From: an uncultured Oscillospiraceae bacterium
GTDB lineage: Bacteria; Bacillota; Clostridia; Oscillospirales; Oscillospiraceae
Assembly (NCBI GenBank): GCA_934645175.1
Contig: CAKUDE010000026.1
Location: 1 to 32,891, forward strand
Length of the DNA stretch: 32,891 nt
Direction: 5' to 3'
Shown here: positions 25,089 to 32,405 of the stretch, in pieces
How the letters are laid out: each line of letters opens with the position of its first letter
How positions within the stretch are numbered: the stretch's first letter is position 1
Notes under the pieces: generated by a model
Databases searched by the model: none
What the model saw: the letters and a program-made list of their open reading frames with translations, nothing else
What the model was told of the DNA's origin: nothing
Translations under genes and position numbers: made by a program

Positions 25089-25628
25089 ATGAAATTCCAG
25101 TTTTCAGAGAAAAAAGTCAGCCTGCCCGCCAGCGTCCATGCTTATGCCGAAAAAAAGGTGATGAAGCTTGAGCGCTTTTTCCGCGACGACGCGGAGGCCC
25201 TTGTCGCCTTTTCTGTCGAAAAGGACCGTAATATTGTAGAAATTACGGTCCATGCCGCCAACACCTATTTCCGCGCAAGCGAAGCGACTTCGGATATGTA
25301 TGCCTCGATCGATGCCGCTGTTGCGACCATCGAGCGCCAGATCCGGAAGAATAAGACACGCCTTGCGCGCCGTCTGCGTCAGGACGCATTTACCCGCAGC
25401 GTTGAGGTGACGTCCTTTGCACCGGAGGTCGAAGAGGAACGCGATTTCGACATCGTCCGTATCAAGCAGTTCCCGATGAAGCCGATGACCCGCGAGGAGG
25501 CTATTTTGCAAATGAATCTTCTGGAGCACAGCTTCTTTGCCTTCCGCGACGACGAGAACGACGGCGCCTTTGCCGTTGTCTACGCGCGTAAGGACGGCGG
25601 CTACGGTCTGATCGAGGATGTAAACTGA
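25089..25628 (+). CDS. hpf: Ribosome hibernation promoting factor, long form
   Basis: A protein of 179 residues with an N-terminal S30AE domain (1-100, MKFQFSEKKVSLPASVHAYA and KLERFF) that binds the decoding centre. A linker and the C-terminal dimerisation domain of long HPF follow (about 122-179, VRIKQFPMKPMTREEAILQM, with FFAFRDDENDGAFAVVY). It pairs 70S ribosomes into inactive 100S dimers in stationary phase. The start at 25089 has AAAGGAG upstream; the longer frame from 25059 lacks an RBS. Confidence 0.96.
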   Translation: MKFQFSEKKVSLPASVHAYAEKKVMKLERFFRDDAEALVAFSVEKDRNIVEITVHAANTYFRASEATSDMYASIDAAVATIERQIRKNKTRLARRLRQDAFTRSVEVTSFAPEVEEERDFDIVRIKQFPMKPMTREEAILQMNLLEHSFFAFRDDENDGAFAVVYARKDGGYGLIEDVN

Positions 25629-25658
25629 CCGCAGTGCACAGAAAAAAGTGAGAAAACG

Positions 25659-25676
25659 GGAGCCCCACGGGGCTCC
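25659..25676 (+). terminator. First hairpin after hpf
   Basis: A 7-bp GGAGCCC-CACG-GGGCTCC stem without a U-tract. Confidence 0.5.
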
Positions 25677-25686
25677 GGTGACTTAG

Positions 25687-25715
25687 GAGACAGGTTCAGA
25701 CGAGCCTGTCTCTTT
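25687..25715 (+). terminator. Second hairpin after hpf
   Basis: GAGACAGG / CCTGTCTC with a 10-base loop, followed by TTTG. Base composition becomes AT-rich just after this point, which marks the left edge of the probable island. Confidence 0.6.
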
Positions 25716-25725
25716 GACTGACTTT

Positions 25726-25756
25726 TATCGAATTTTTAGATTTTCCTTATTCGATA
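25726..25756 (+). promoter_or_regulatory. Inverted repeat upstream of the WYL gene, candidate operator
   Basis: TATCGAAT (25726-25733) and ATTCGATA (25749-25756) are perfect 8-bp arms separated by 15 AT-rich bases. A TATACT box follows at 25782-25787 with no good -35. Dimeric WYL regulators such as BrxR/CapW bind inverted repeats near their own promoters, so self-binding is a fair guess. Confidence 0.5.
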
Positions 25757-25837
25757 GCTATACAAATGTTCTGGTTGCTGCTATACTTAAAATAAAGAGA
25801 ACAGTGCTACAAAATTTTCGCGAGGTGAAACTGCACT

Positions 25838-26788
25838 ATGCTGACAGAAAAAGCCAATATACTTTGCATTTTGGAAGTGTTGAAGGAGTATTCGGATGCA
25901 GAGCATATCTTACCTATGCGGGAAATAATTGCAAAGATGCAGTCTCTCTATGATATAAAGCTCGACCGTCGTACCATTTACGGTGGAATTGCTTTGCTGA
26001 CAGAGTTAGGTTATGATATCTCTGCCTATGAAGAAAACGGCATTGGTTATTTTCTCCGCAGCCGTGAGCTGGAACAGTCGGAAGTCTTGCTGTTGACAGA
26101 TGCAGTGTATTCTTTCCCGTTCATTCCAGCAAGGCAAACTGAGCACCTTGTCCAAAAACTCCAAAAACAACTTAGCATCCACCAGCGAAAACGGTATCGC
26201 TATCTAACTATCGCACGCCGGGAGCGCAAGACAGATAACCGACAGGTGTTCTGGAGTATTGAGCAAATTGATGAGGCCATAGATCGGAAGAAAAAGATAC
26301 AGTTTGATTATCTTCACTATGGACTGGACAAAAAGCAACATGAGACGAACACTTACACCCTCAGCCCCTATGAAATGATTTACATGAACGAACGATATTA
26401 CCTTATTTGTGTCCCTGATCACGACCTACACACGAGACTCTACCGTATTGACCGAATGAAGAATATTCGGATTTTAAATGAGGGCTGTAGTGAAACTGCT
26501 GCTATCCGCCAGGAAGCAAGAGATGCTGTCTATGCTTATGTCGGCGCACCGGAGCGCATTGTCATGCATTGCGCTCGTGTGATCATTGACGATGTACTCG
26601 AACGTTTTGGTACAGATATACAGATATACGAGCGGGGGATAGACGATTTTACTGCAAGCTTCACAGCCCCTCCACGAGGTGTGAAGTTCTGGGCTTTGCA
26701 ATATCTGCCATATGTGGAAATTGCAGAACCTACTTGGCTACGGGATGAAGTTATAGAAAGTTTGAAGAAAAATCGTTATCTGCGCTAA
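25838..26788 (+). CDS. WYL-domain transcriptional regulator
   Basis: A protein of 316 residues. It has an N-terminal winged helix (about 1-75, HILPMREIIAKMQ and LDRRTIYGGIALLTELGYDI) and a WYL domain (about 145-215, KIQFDYLHY and LSPYEMIYMNERYYLICVP). A C-terminal WCX-like part includes PPRGVKFWALQYLPYVEI. WYL domains sense nucleic-acid or small-molecule ligands and often control phage-defence loci. The coding sequence is clearly AT-richer than the flanking genes, which points to horizontal transfer. The next gene starts 14 bases after the stop, so both are probably one operon. Confidence 0.9.
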   Translation: MLTEKANILCILEVLKEYSDAEHILPMREIIAKMQSLYDIKLDRRTIYGGIALLTELGYDISAYEENGIGYFLRSRELEQSEVLLLTDAVYSFPFIPARQTEHLVQKLQKQLSIHQRKRYRYLTIARRERKTDNRQVFWSIEQIDEAIDRKKKIQFDYLHYGLDKKQHETNTYTLSPYEMIYMNERYYLICVPDHDLHTRLYRIDRMKNIRILNEGCSETAAIRQEARDAVYAYVGAPERIVMHCARVIIDDVLERFGTDIQIYERGIDDFTASFTAPPRGVKFWALQYLPYVEIAEPTWLRDEVIESLKKNRYLR

Positions 26789-26802
26789 AGAGGAGGATGG
26801 AC

Positions 26803-27687
26803 ATGAGTGTGAAAGAGAACTGGAAACAGGAATACCTTTACCGGACATTTTCGCAACACACCAGGAGAAAGGACATGGAAAACTATGTTATAAACGCCAT
26901 TTGGGCTAGACTTGATGACTTAGCCATCCAACCGGTATCACAGCAGTATGTCCGCCGACCAAACGGATATGCGTTGATTGACCTCTATTTCCCGCAGATC
27001 AGCTACGGTATAGAGTGCGATGAGGCGTACCACAAAAACAATTCCGCGAGAGATGTGCAACGAGAAATAGACCTTGTGCACACACTTTCGGCGTGCAATG
27101 GGGATGAGGTGGTAATTCGCCGCGTCGATGCAACACTTAACGCAGATGATCTACATGCTTGTATTCGTGAGATTGTAAAAGAAATCAGACAAAAGATTGC
27201 GGAAAAGGGAGAATTTCTCTCCCCATGGCTTTCTTCCAATGAAAAATGGGGGTTAATACAACAAAAAGGGGTTTTGAGCGTGGAAGATGCCTATTCTTTT
27301 ACTACGATCTCAGAGGTTTGCAAAAAGTGCTTTGGCAAAGAGGAAACCTACCGTATCCAACGATGCTACTTTCGTATAGATTCGGATTTTATGCTCTGGT
27401 GCCCCAAATTGGCAATTCATTTGCCCGATGGTTCAAAAAAAGCCCAGTCTCATGGATGGGTCAATGAACTTGCCGCCGATTGGTCGACAATTATTGAGTA
27501 TAATGAGAACATGTCGCTAAAAATATCAAGCGAGCATATAAACAGACCGAGGGCTACTTTTGCAAAAAGCAAGGATGAACTTGGCGAAAATGCCTACCGC
27601 TTTGTCGGCGTATTCCAATGGAGTGGCCGAATGGCGGACGGGCGGCATGTTTACAAACGCACTTCGGATAGAGTGAGATTGAAGTGA
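26803..27687 (+). CDS. AbaSI-like modification-dependent restriction endonuclease (probable)
   Basis: A protein of 294 residues. The N-terminal half looks like a PD-(D/E)xK nuclease: ENYVINAIWARLDDL, QQYVRRPNGYALIDLYFPQI with D60, then GIECDEAYHKNN with E71, D73 and E74. Residues 85-110 continue REIDL and VIRRVDA. The C-terminal half (about 180-294) has QRCYFRIDSDFMLWCPKLAI and YRFVGVFQWSGR, and could be the SRA-like modified-base-binding domain of the AbaSI/PvuRts1I family, which cuts DNA with glucosylated or hydroxymethylated cytosine. The start at 26803 has AGGAGG 6 bases upstream; the ATG at 26797 abuts the RBS. No methylase is nearby, as expected for a type IV enzyme. The assignment is from memory of the family. 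Confidence 0.62.
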   Translation: MSVKENWKQEYLYRTFSQHTRRKDMENYVINAIWARLDDLAIQPVSQQYVRRPNGYALIDLYFPQISYGIECDEAYHKNNSARDVQREIDLVHTLSACNGDEVVIRRVDATLNADDLHACIREIVKEIRQKIAEKGEFLSPWLSSNEKWGLIQQKGVLSVEDAYSFTTISEVCKKCFGKEETYRIQRCYFRIDSDFMLWCPKLAIHLPDGSKKAQSHGWVNELAADWSTIIEYNENMSLKISSEHINRPRATFAKSKDELGENAYRFVGVFQWSGRMADGRHVYKRTSDRVRLK

Positions 27688-27693
27688 GTACGT

Positions 27694-27729
27694 ACAACAC
27701 CCTGTGCAGATAAATGCACAGGGTGTTGT
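27694..27729 (+). terminator. Long perfect hairpin between the endonuclease and PolC-like genes
   Basis: A 15-bp perfect stem ACAACACCCTGTGCA / TGCACAGGGTGTTGT has a GATAAA loop and starts 6 bases after the stop codon. It has no U-tract, so it may terminate weakly, protect an mRNA end, or set the expression ratio of the two sides. Confidence 0.65.
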
Positions 27730-27787
27730 GCTATCTTATCGGAAGAGTAGAATCCTCATTTAGGGAATGGGGTAGAAGAAAGGATGA

Positions 27788-29233
27788 ATGAACATGAAAA
27801 CATATCCAATTGACGTTAATAAACTGCCAAAGGAAGTCGACGGTCGATCCACTGACCGATCAAACGTTTTACGCAATGCAAGGTGGGACAGCATGATAAC
27901 AGAACTCCGCCGAGCCTGTGGTGAGTCGCTGAAATTCCTCTATCCTGCGGGAGTCCCGGATGAGCTTACTAAACGTCTGGCTAGGGAGATGAAAAGTCTG
28001 ATAGAGTCGGACAGGTTGGATATTCTTGACGATTTCCTGCTGTTTAAGGAGCTTAGTGATGCTGCCAAAGGCGTGAATTGTAAGCTCTATCTTGCCGGTG
28101 TTGATGCCAACTCGATATTTATTTATCTGCTGGGAGACCATGAGTTGAACCCAATGCCGGCACATTACTACTGTCCTGACTGCGGATTTTACCGAGAGGA
28201 ACCGACAACCGTAGTCGGAATGGATTTGCCGGAAAAGGATTGTCCCGAATGTGGGAAACCGCTTAGAAAAGATGGGTTTTCGCTGCGCGAAGAGTTCGTC
28301 TGGGCACATGGACGTGTACCATGTTTTGAATATCGGGCTCCTGCGCGCTTTTATGGCATTGCTCAAAGGGTTGTTGAGAAACACTATGCAAGCCAGAACA
28401 GAGTTGCCGCTCTATGCGGATGGGGAGACGAACGGGCAACAGTTACGGAGTGCGGCTGGTTGATATTGCCGGAGGGGTTCATATTCGAAGACTATCAGCC
28501 GATGCCATGTGTGACGCAGGAAGGAAGAGAATGCCTTTTCCAAAAACGAAGCGGAAGCCTTTTCTTTGATAATAACCGGGTTAGAAGCATGGGCTTGAAA
28601 CGTGTTCTTTTCACATGCAGCGAGCTGTTGAATCGGCTCGATGCTGCGCAGTGGAAGACTGGTGTCTTCTTATCGAATATCCCTAATGCTTACCTCACAA
28701 GAACAGCATACCAAGAAATGGTTACAACCGATATCCTGCCGGAAGATGTTTGGCAAGTGCTGAATTGCAGAAAGCCGATGACCTTTCGCGAGATTGCAGA
28801 TAGTATTTCTGCAACGCATAATACATGGGAAAGTACTGACAACAAAGAAACGGCTTCGTTTCTGACATTTTCAAAATCTTCTGTATTTGAAAACTGTCCC
28901 ATCTGTACCCGAGATGACGTATTTGACTTTCTGTGTTCAGTATACGATGATACAGAGTGCGCATTTTTAGATACTGAAAAATTGTATATGGGGAGGTGTA
29001 CACGCTCGCCAAAACAGTGTATTTGCGCTGATATGCCAGATTACTTTCGCAGATTCGCCGAATGTACGGCTTACCTCTTTCCGCGTGCCTTTGGCCAGTG
29101 GCATATGTTACAGTATATGCGACTTGCTTTTTACTCAAACTTAAATTACAGCATAGCACGACAAAATACAGTAAACCGACAACAATGTGAATTCCGTTGC
29201 GCCGTTGGGGAAAAGCAGAGCGGTAAGGTGTGA
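27788..29233 (+). CDS. PolC-like polymerase-core protein without catalytic aspartates
   Basis: A protein of 481 residues that I align by eye to the polymerase part of Gram-positive PolC. NPMPAHYYCPDCGF with DLPEKDCPECGKPLRKDG (121-163) matches the PolC zinc region (C129, C132, C152, C155). KPMTFREIADSIS (329-341) and CTRDDVFDFL (373-382) match fingers segments, and AYLFPRAFGQWHMLQYMRLAFY (428-449) matches the PolC KAHAAAYVLMAVRIAYF stretch. PHP, OB and exonuclease domains are absent. Where PolC has PDIDLNF this has PCFEYRA (178-184), the third acidic site reads LKRVLF (270-275), and the VGSRGSVGSS block is LAGVDANSIF. Polymerase activity is therefore very unlikely. The start may be ATG 27788 or 27794. 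The intact frame argues for a retained function. Confidence 0.72.
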   Translation: MNMKTYPIDVNKLPKEVDGRSTDRSNVLRNARWDSMITELRRACGESLKFLYPAGVPDELTKRLAREMKSLIESDRLDILDDFLLFKELSDAAKGVNCKLYLAGVDANSIFIYLLGDHELNPMPAHYYCPDCGFYREEPTTVVGMDLPEKDCPECGKPLRKDGFSLREEFVWAHGRVPCFEYRAPARFYGIAQRVVEKHYASQNRVAALCGWGDERATVTECGWLILPEGFIFEDYQPMPCVTQEGRECLFQKRSGSLFFDNNRVRSMGLKRVLFTCSELLNRLDAAQWKTGVFLSNIPNAYLTRTAYQEMVTTDILPEDVWQVLNCRKPMTFREIADSISATHNTWESTDNKETASFLTFSKSSVFENCPICTRDDVFDFLCSVYDDTECAFLDTEKLYMGRCTRSPKQCICADMPDYFRRFAECTAYLFPRAFGQWHMLQYMRLAFYSNLNYSIARQNTVNRQQCEFRCAVGEKQSGKV

Positions 29234-29258
29234 ACCGAACCGGTTAAAATGGGAAAAG

Positions 29259-29303
29259 TCCCTCTGATGTGGGGTAATAGAACCACATCAGAGGGAGCTT
29301 TTT
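29259..29303 (+). terminator. Terminator at the right end of the AT-rich island
   Basis: A 14-bp perfect stem TCCCTCTGATGTGG / CCACATCAGAGGGA with a 10-base loop is followed by GCTTTTTG. Confidence 0.93.
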
Positions 29304-29376
29304 GTTGTCCGTACGGTTTTGGTCGATTCGTTTTCGCTGCCAAAACGGGTGATTTGGGTGCTGCAAAGGCGCCGGC

Positions 29377-29521
29377 CTACGGTCGGCGCACGGGCTCATG
29401 TCCCTCGGCTGCGATCATGTGCATCGCGTGCTCCAGAGTTCCGATCACGGCAGCCAGGTTCTCTCTTGCCGCCTTCTCGGAACCCGGAAGGTTCAGAAGC
29501 AGGCTGTGTCCCCTCTTTCTG
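29377..29521 (-). pseudogene. MogA/MoaB-like C-terminal remnant
   Basis: On the minus strand the last 48 codons before the TAG at 29377-29379 read KRGHSLLLNLPGSEKAAREN followed by LAAVIGTLEHAMHMI. This is the C-terminal signature of MogA/MoaB molybdopterin adenylyltransferases (R-G-x-L-I-V-N-L-P-G-S-P-K-A). Codons further upstream in the frame do not match Mog proteins, so the first two thirds of the gene are gone. Mog proteins act in molybdenum cofactor synthesis. Confidence 0.72.
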
Positions 29522-29848
29522 TCGGGACGCTGCTTCCCGGACGGTATCCGTCTGGAGGGCTGGGAGCTTGTCCTGCCGCTGCATCCCGACACGCAGTGCG
29601 TTACGGTCGCCGTCCCGGACGATGCCGTCACTTTGCTCAAGGGGGATTCGACTGCCCGGATCGCCCGCGTCATCCACGACCTGAACGGTACTGTAGTTAT
29701 GCTGCAGTCCCTTTGCTCGGCGGATGCACCGCTTCTGCGCGCTGTGCTGCCGGAGTCCGCTAAGGTCGCGGAGGGGGATATCGTGCCCTTCGAACTTCTG
29801 ACGGAGCGCTGCCTGTACTGGCCGCAATCAACCGACTGTCAGAAATAA
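29515..29848 (+). pseudogene. C-terminal remnant of a transporter ATPase-like protein
   Basis: The plus-strand frame ending at TAA 29846-29848 gives a coherent protein end from about 29520. It contains LEGWELVLPLHPDTQCV, VAVPDDAVTLLKGDSTARIA, HDLNGTVVMLQSL and GDIVPFELLTERCLYWP. The pattern resembles the TOBE-like C-terminal domain of molybdate/tungstate-type ABC importer ATPases, which fits a neighbour of a mog gene, but I am not sure. No start or RBS lies near the point where similarity begins; upstream the DNA is the mog remnant on the other strand. Confidence 0.42.
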
Positions 29849-29912
29849 AGCCCTGAAGGGATCCGTTTTTGGCCGATATTTTCGAAAAATGCGAATTTAT
29901 GAGGAAAGTGCG

Positions 29913-29941
29913 TTGAGATAAGCCTCTTCGTATGGTATAAT
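29913..29941 (+). promoter_or_regulatory. Promoter of the 120-residue protein gene
   Basis: TTGAGA (29913-29918), 17 bases, TATAAT (29936-29941). Confidence 0.85.
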
Positions 29942-30004
29942 CTGCAGGTAAAGCGCCGGAAAACCGGGATGAATCGGACGCGTATCGAAGGGGGAGTATT
30001 GGCT

Positions 30005-30367
30005 ATGGTTGAGTCAAAGATCTACATCGGACTGAATGATGTAACTACAAACACGCAGCTCTTTGAAAACGAAAAGTATGTCAAGGTGCTCCGTAACGTG
30101 TGTTACTCCTATAAGGTGCCCTTTTCCTTCAATGTGCAGGAGGGCGGGTATGTGTATGAAAGCGGAGAATATGCTCGGGAAACGAGCCTGGTTCTTACCC
30201 TGATCGACGCAGACAAAGCCGTAGTCGACGATATCGCCAAAGACCTGTGCGCATTCTTCCATCAGGAGTCCGTTCTGGTAACGGAAAACCGGATACAGGC
30301 GCATTTTGTTCGCGAAACACTGGAATTCGGTATCGAGAGCAAGCCGGCCGATACGCTTCCTGAATGA
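30005..30367 (+). CDS. Small conserved protein of unknown function (DUF3574-like?)
   Basis: A soluble protein of 120 residues with no signal or membrane segment. It opens VESKIYIGLNDVTTNTQLF and contains FNVQEGGYVYESGEYARETS and VTENRIQAHFV. The IYIGLND start and the central glycine-tyrosine stretch resemble small ferredoxin-fold-like proteins such as DUF3574, but this is a weak impression. The start at 30005 has GGGGAG 8 bases upstream; the longer frame from 29969 would cover the RBS. It is monocistronic, between its own promoter and a terminator. Confidence 0.75.
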   Translation: MVESKIYIGLNDVTTNTQLFENEKYVKVLRNVCYSYKVPFSFNVQEGGYVYESGEYARETSLVLTLIDADKAVVDDIAKDLCAFFHQESVLVTENRIQAHFVRETLEFGIESKPADTLPE

Positions 30368-30375
30368 CTGTTGGG

Positions 30376-30409
30376 ACGGAGTACAACCTTCCGGTTGTGC
30401 TCCGTTTTT
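30376..30409 (+). terminator. Terminator after the 120-residue protein gene
   Basis: ACGGAGTACAACC / GGTTGTGCTCCGT with a TTCC loop and one mismatch is followed by TTTTG. Confidence 0.9.
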
Positions 30410-30431
30410 GAAATTAGTTTTTCACAGGTAC

Positions 30432-30460
30432 TTCCACGCCTTCCGGGAATGCTGTATAAT
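30432..30460 (+). promoter_or_regulatory. Promoter of the double-HTH regulator gene
   Basis: TTCCAC (30432-30437), 17 bases, TATAAT (30455-30460), about 35 bases before the ATG. Confidence 0.65.
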
Positions 30461-30494
30461 GACGGCATCAAACATCTCAATGGGGTGAATATCC

Positions 30495-32237
30495 ATGAAA
30501 TTCAGCGAGCAACTGAATGTCCATATCGAACAATTGTCCTGTTCGGCAAAGGATATTTGCAGTTTATCCGGTATATCGGCGGCGACGCTCAGCCGATATC
30601 GAAGCGGAGAGCGTGTTCCCGAGCTCGGCAGCGAGGGCTTCGCCCGCCTTTGCGCTGCAATTACGCAGCTTGCTGCGAACCGGGGTCTGACAGAGCTTTC
30701 CGCAGAGATGGTGCACAACGGTTTTCTCGCCTGCGAGGACTTTGTTGTAACGGATAAGGAAACGCTGCGTCAGAATTTTAACACACTGATTACCGCACTT
30801 AATATCAGCGTCACACGGCTGTGCAAATATACCAGCTATGACGCTTCCACGATCTTTCGTATCCGAAACGGTTCCAGACGTCCCGCCGATTCCGAGCAGT
30901 TTGCCAGGGCAATCGCTTCCTTTGTCGCCCGTGAGCTGAAGAACTCCTCCGAGCTGGCCGCACTTGCCGGACTCCTCGGCCGCGAAGCGGACGAACTGAC
31001 CGATGAATCCGTCAGGTATACGCTTTTGCGAGGCTGGCTTTTGGAATGTCCGCCGCGTGATGCCGGAAACGACAGTGTTGCGGGCTTTCTGAACAAGCTC
31101 GACGAATTCAATCTCAATGAGTATATCAAAGCCATTCATTTCGACGAGCTGAAGGTTCCGTCCTTGCCGTTCCAGCTTCCCTCCTCAAAGACCTACTTTG
31201 GACTGGAGGAAATGATGGAAAGCGAGCTGGATTTTCTGAAGGCCACCGTCCTCTCGCGCTCTACGGCTCCGGTAACCATGTATAGCGATATGCCGCTGCA
31301 AGAAATGGCCAAGGATGCGGAGTTTCCGAAAAAGTGGATGTTCGGCATGGCGATGATGCTGAAAAAAGGACTGCACCTGAATCAGATCCACAATCTTGAC
31401 CGATCCTTCGACGAAATGATGCTCGGCCTCGAAAGCTGGATTCCGATGTATATGACGGGGCAGATTTCTCCGTACTATCTTAAAAATGTCCAGAATAACG
31501 TTTTTCTCCATTTTTTAAAGGTCTCGGGCGCCGTTGCTCTTTCCGGCGAGGCCATTGCCGGACATCACGCTGACGGAAAATACTATCTCACCAAGTCCAA
31601 AAAAGAGGTGGAATACTATGCCAAGCGCGCCGAGGCGCTGCTCTCCAACGCCTATCCTCTGATGGACATTTATCGCAGCGACCGTGCATCCGAGCTGAAT
31701 ACATTTCTTTTTGCCGATGCGGCAAAGGCGGGAAAACGGAGGAGTATTCTTTCTACGCTTCCGCTTTATACCATTCGCATCGAGCTTTTGGAAAAGATTC
31801 TTACACGTTACGGCGTTGCGGCGGAACAGCGCGAGGCCATTATCCGACATGCTGCCGCGCAGCAGAAGCGTGTGGAAGATATTCTCTGCGCGGAAAGCAT
31901 CGAGGATGAGATACCCCTGGTTTCGGCACAGGACTTTGCCGCCCGCCCGCCGGTTCTGGAGCTCTCCGGCGCCTTCTGTGAAATGGACATTCCCTATCTT
32001 CCGGAGGAATACGCCGCACATCTGGAGCAGTCCGAAGCTTTTGCACGCGAGCATTCGAATTACACACTGAAGCGGACCGGCGCGCACGCTTTCCGCAATC
32101 TGCAGATTCTCATCCACGAGGGGCAATGGGCCATGGTCTCCAAAGGGAACGCACCGGCCATTCATTTTGTAATCCGCCACCCGAAGCTGCGCAGCGCCAT
32201 CGAAAACTTTATCCCGCCGGTGACGGAGCCGTCGTAG
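30495..32237 (+). CDS. Large regulator with two XRE-like helix-turn-helix domains
   Basis: A protein of 580 residues. Two tandem HTH motifs are visible: about 15-40 (SAKDICSLSGISAATLSRYR) and about 100-128 (ISVTRLCKYTSYDASTIFRI). The second is followed by a helical stretch of about 50 residues. The remaining roughly 400 residues have no family name I know. Characteristic blocks are PVTMYSDMPLQEMAKDAEF, KGLHLNQIHNLDRSFDEMML and ESWIPMYMTGQISPYYLK, which I recall in other clostridial HTH proteins. No membrane segment is seen. The RBS GGGGTG is 7 bases before the ATG. It probably senses an intracellular signal and is monocistronic. Confidence 0.8.
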   Translation: MKFSEQLNVHIEQLSCSAKDICSLSGISAATLSRYRSGERVPELGSEGFARLCAAITQLAANRGLTELSAEMVHNGFLACEDFVVTDKETLRQNFNTLITALNISVTRLCKYTSYDASTIFRIRNGSRRPADSEQFARAIASFVARELKNSSELAALAGLLGREADELTDESVRYTLLRGWLLECPPRDAGNDSVAGFLNKLDEFNLNEYIKAIHFDELKVPSLPFQLPSSKTYFGLEEMMESELDFLKATVLSRSTAPVTMYSDMPLQEMAKDAEFPKKWMFGMAMMLKKGLHLNQIHNLDRSFDEMMLGLESWIPMYMTGQISPYYLKNVQNNVFLHFLKVSGAVALSGEAIAGHHADGKYYLTKSKKEVEYYAKRAEALLSNAYPLMDIYRSDRASELNTFLFADAAKAGKRRSILSTLPLYTIRIELLEKILTRYGVAAEQREAIIRHAAAQQKRVEDILCAESIEDEIPLVSAQDFAARPPVLELSGAFCEMDIPYLPEEYAAHLEQSEAFAREHSNYTLKRTGAHAFRNLQILIHEGQWAMVSKGNAPAIHFVIRHPKLRSAIENFIPPVTEPS

Positions 32238-32317
32238 GAAAGCTAGGGCTTTCTACCGCTGATTTTATCATCGAAATCTATTTGTTCATTTTCTTGCAAT
32301 TCGCTCAAAAAATACCA

Positions 32318-32347
32318 CCGATAATTCAACTGCACGGGGAAATACTA
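32318..32347 (+). promoter_or_regulatory. Candidate forespore (sigma-G/F-type) promoter of the SASP gene
   Basis: CCGATA (32318-32323), 17 bases, AATACTA (32341-32347). The sigma-G consensus is TGAATA-N17-CATACTA, so the -10 has one mismatch. It lies 59 bases before the SASP ATG. The rest of 32238-32400 is AT-rich and shows nothing else. Confidence 0.5.
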
Positions 32348-32405
32348 CGATTGCAGCAATCAAGATTGACTTGATCGCCAGAATGAATGAAGGAGATGGA
32401 TTTCA

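Noticed and set aside
27788..29233. Active DNA polymerase
   Set aside because: The acidic metal-binding positions, the RGS block and the exonuclease/PHP domains of PolC are missing.
29249..29848. A single intact 199-residue gene after the island
   Set aside because: Its first 90 codons run antisense to the Mog-like remnant and through the terminator hairpin; only the last third looks like real protein.
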